From: Deltaproteobacteria bacterium
Lineage (GTDB): Bacteria > Desulfobacterota > Desulfobacteria > Desulfobacterales > JAFDCJ01
Direction: 5' to 3'
Length of the DNA: 14,733 bases
Assembly: GCA_024277475.1 (NCBI GenBank)
Contig: JAJRVC010000311.1
Span: forward strand, 1-14,733
Below the pieces are notes generated by a model. That model had not been told where the DNA came from. It was given only the letters and a program-made list of their open reading frames with translations, and ran no database searches. Shown piece after piece: positions 13,363 to 14,733 of this stretch. The translations under genes were made by a program, and so were the position numbers. How positions within the stretch are numbered: position 1 is the stretch's first letter; each line of letters starts with the position of its first letter.

Positions 13363-14733
13363 CTAATCCTGCTCTTTTGTCACCTGGCAAAGTAGAGCTT
13401 TAAATCCTGGATAACCTGAAATCGGATCCTGATAATTCGGCTCGATAAGCTCGTTTACATCCGCTCCTGGATAGTTATGATATACCGAAACTACGCCGGG
13501 GGGAACCATCTCCGTCAAATTGGCTTTAAGCCTGAGTGAATTGCGCGGCGTCTTCAACTCGATCCAATCGTCCGGCCCAAGGCCCCGTTCGGCGGCATCA
13601 TGAGGATTGATGTCCACCATCGGATCCGGCCGCAGACTCCGGGTCGAGGACATGCGAAATGTGCGGCTATGAATGAACATGGGCAGTCTGGCGCCGGTTG
13701 TCAGAATGAGGGGGTATTCCTTATATATCTCTGGAGTGGAGATCGGACTCATCTGCGGTTCAATATAACGGGGCAAAGGATCCAGGCCCAAATTTTTCAT
13801 AGTGGTCGATGTAAACTCCATCTTCCTTGACGGGGTATTAAAGCCATGAAGTTTGTATTTCTCATAAGGCGGCATCGACACATTTTTCAGTGGCATGCCC
13901 CCCGGGTGTTTTTTCAATTCGGCGGTCGTCAGGCCCGAGGGTTCCAAAATCCAGTTAACACAGGCCTCGTGACCGCTGGTTAATAGCAAATCACCCGGAG
14001 TGAGTTGTTTTGCCAATTCAACGATGATATCGTTGTCGGGTCTGGATTCACCCCTGGGTTCAATCGTGGGTTTCGTCCAGATGGCATATTGTTCCGGGTA
14101 CAGCTTCAATTCACTTCTTTCGAACGAAGAGCATGCCGGTAAAATGATATCGGCCAGTTTAGTGCTCTCAGTCAGGAAAAGATCGGCTACCGCCAGGAAA
14201 TCAAGCTCTTTTAGGCTGTCACGCATAAAATCCGATCCCGGCCAGAGATGATAATTTAAACCAAATGCGACCATGGCCCGAATAGGATAGGGCTGCTTAC
14301 TTCTAATTTGATATGGAAGCTGCATAGCCTGACCTTCATCGACCAAATGCGCCCAAACGGGAAATTCTTCCTGCCCGACTCTTTGCGCCAGTTCAGCCCA
14401 GGAACGACTCAATGCAAACTCATGCTGACGGGTTATGAGCCCGTTCTCCACTTCGATGTAACTCTCAGGAACAACGTAATTGCCGCCTTCACGGTCGAAA
14501 TTGCCGGTCAGGCCTGCTAAGGCGGTTATCAGACGATGGTTGTTTACACCATTTGTATGATGCACGGAAGTATTGGGGCTGCAAAGCATCGCGGCGGTCT
14601 TACTTGTGGCATAGAGTCTCGCCGCATCGCGCATAGACATGACCGGTACACCGGTAATCTCCTGGACCCGTTGCGGGGGAAATTCCATAACGTAATCCTG
14701 GTATTCGTCAAAACCCTGGGTATAGGTCGAAAC
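13363..14733 (-). CDS. Molybdopterin-dependent oxidoreductase, large subunit (C-terminal 456 residues; N-terminus beyond window)
   Basis: The frame is open to the right edge, so the N-terminus, including any 4Fe-4S motif or Tat signal, is missing; full enzymes of this class have about 650-900 residues. Visible: GFDEYQDYVMEF and ITGVP...RDAARLYA, then NTSVHHTNGVNNHRL with ALAGLTGNFDREGGN, typical of the bis-MGD (DMSO reductase) superfamily. TESTKLADIILPACSSFERSE follows. The C-terminal dinucleotide-binding domain contains HSRTFRM, VDINPHDAAERGLGPDDWIEL and GVVSVYHNYPGADVNELI. The internal ATG at 14688 is not the real start, since coding homology continues upstream. The style resembles the branch holding acetylene hydratase, polysulfide/thiosulfate reductases and the PadB subunit of phenylacetyl-CoA oxidoreductase; I cannot choose among them. 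Partner iron-sulfur and membrane subunits, if any, would lie outside. Confidence 0.9.
   Translation of the reverse strand, partial: VSTYTQGFDEYQDYVMEFPPQRVQEITGVPVMSMRDAARLYATSKTAAMLCSPNTSVHHTNGVNNHRLITALAGLTGNFDREGGNYVVPESYIEVENGLITRQHEFALSRSWAELAQRVGQEEFPVWAHLVDEGQAMQLPYQIRSKQPYPIRAMVAFGLNYHLWPGSDFMRDSLKELDFLAVADLFLTESTKLADIILPACSSFERSELKLYPEQYAIWTKPTIEPRGESRPDNDIIVELAKQLTPGDLLLTSGHEACVNWILEPSGLTTAELKKHPGGMPLKNVSMPPYEKYKLHGFNTPSRKMEFTSTTMKNLGLDPLPRYIEPQMSPISTPEIYKEYPLILTTGARLPMFIHSRTFRMSSTRSLRPDPMVDINPHDAAERGLGPDDWIELKTPRNSLRLKANLTEMVPPGVVSVYHNYPGADVNELIEPNYQDPISGYPGFKALLCQVTKEQD

Overview
The window looks like chromosomal DNA from an anaerobic bacterium, most likely a Desulfobacterota (Desulfobacteraceae-like) aromatic-degrading sulfate reducer. 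This is inferred from the gene mix: a liv-type ABC transporter, a cytosolic reductive-dehalogenase-like protein, an aryl-CoA ligase, a molybdopterin oxidoreductase, and long palindromic intergenic repeats. No rRNA, tRNA, CRISPR array, transposase or phage gene was seen. All convincing genes lie on the minus strand except one thioesterase.

Layout, left to right. (1) 1-1693: a BMP-family solute-binding protein followed by the N-terminal half of its double-domain ABC ATPase (cut by the window edge), with a leader and candidate promoter at 1694-1956. (2) 2239-4158: a tight minus-strand operon of a PaaK-type CoA ligase, a 61-residue unknown protein and diacylglycerol kinase DgkA. (3) 4159-4547: a divergent intergenic region filled by a complex palindromic element. 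(4) 4548-4979: a plus-strand PaaI-type hotdog thioesterase with an intrinsic terminator. (5) 5104-10949: livK-livH-livM-livG-livF followed by an RdhA-like iron-sulfur/corrinoid enzyme coupled to livF by a TAATG stop/start overlap. (6) 10950-11524: a 575-base gap with a dyad-covered promoter candidate, an uncertain small ORF and a second large palindrome. (7) 11525-13045: histidine ammonia-lyase with an intact HAL active-site set, preceded by a GC-rich leader hairpin. (8) 13363-14733: the C-terminal part of a molybdopterin oxidoreductase.

The most interesting unit is the liv-rdh operon. An RdhA-like protein without Tat signal and without a visible RdhB anchor is made from the same transcript as a high-affinity solute importer. 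It faces a CoA ligase and an acyl-CoA thioesterase across a short gap. A testable reading is uptake of a (halogenated?) aromatic or other carboxylic acid, intracellular reductive processing, and CoA activation with thioesterase proofreading. The sequence supports the enzyme classes; the substrate and the joint pathway are inference. Three intergenic regions also carry long imperfect palindromes that look like members of dispersed repeat families.
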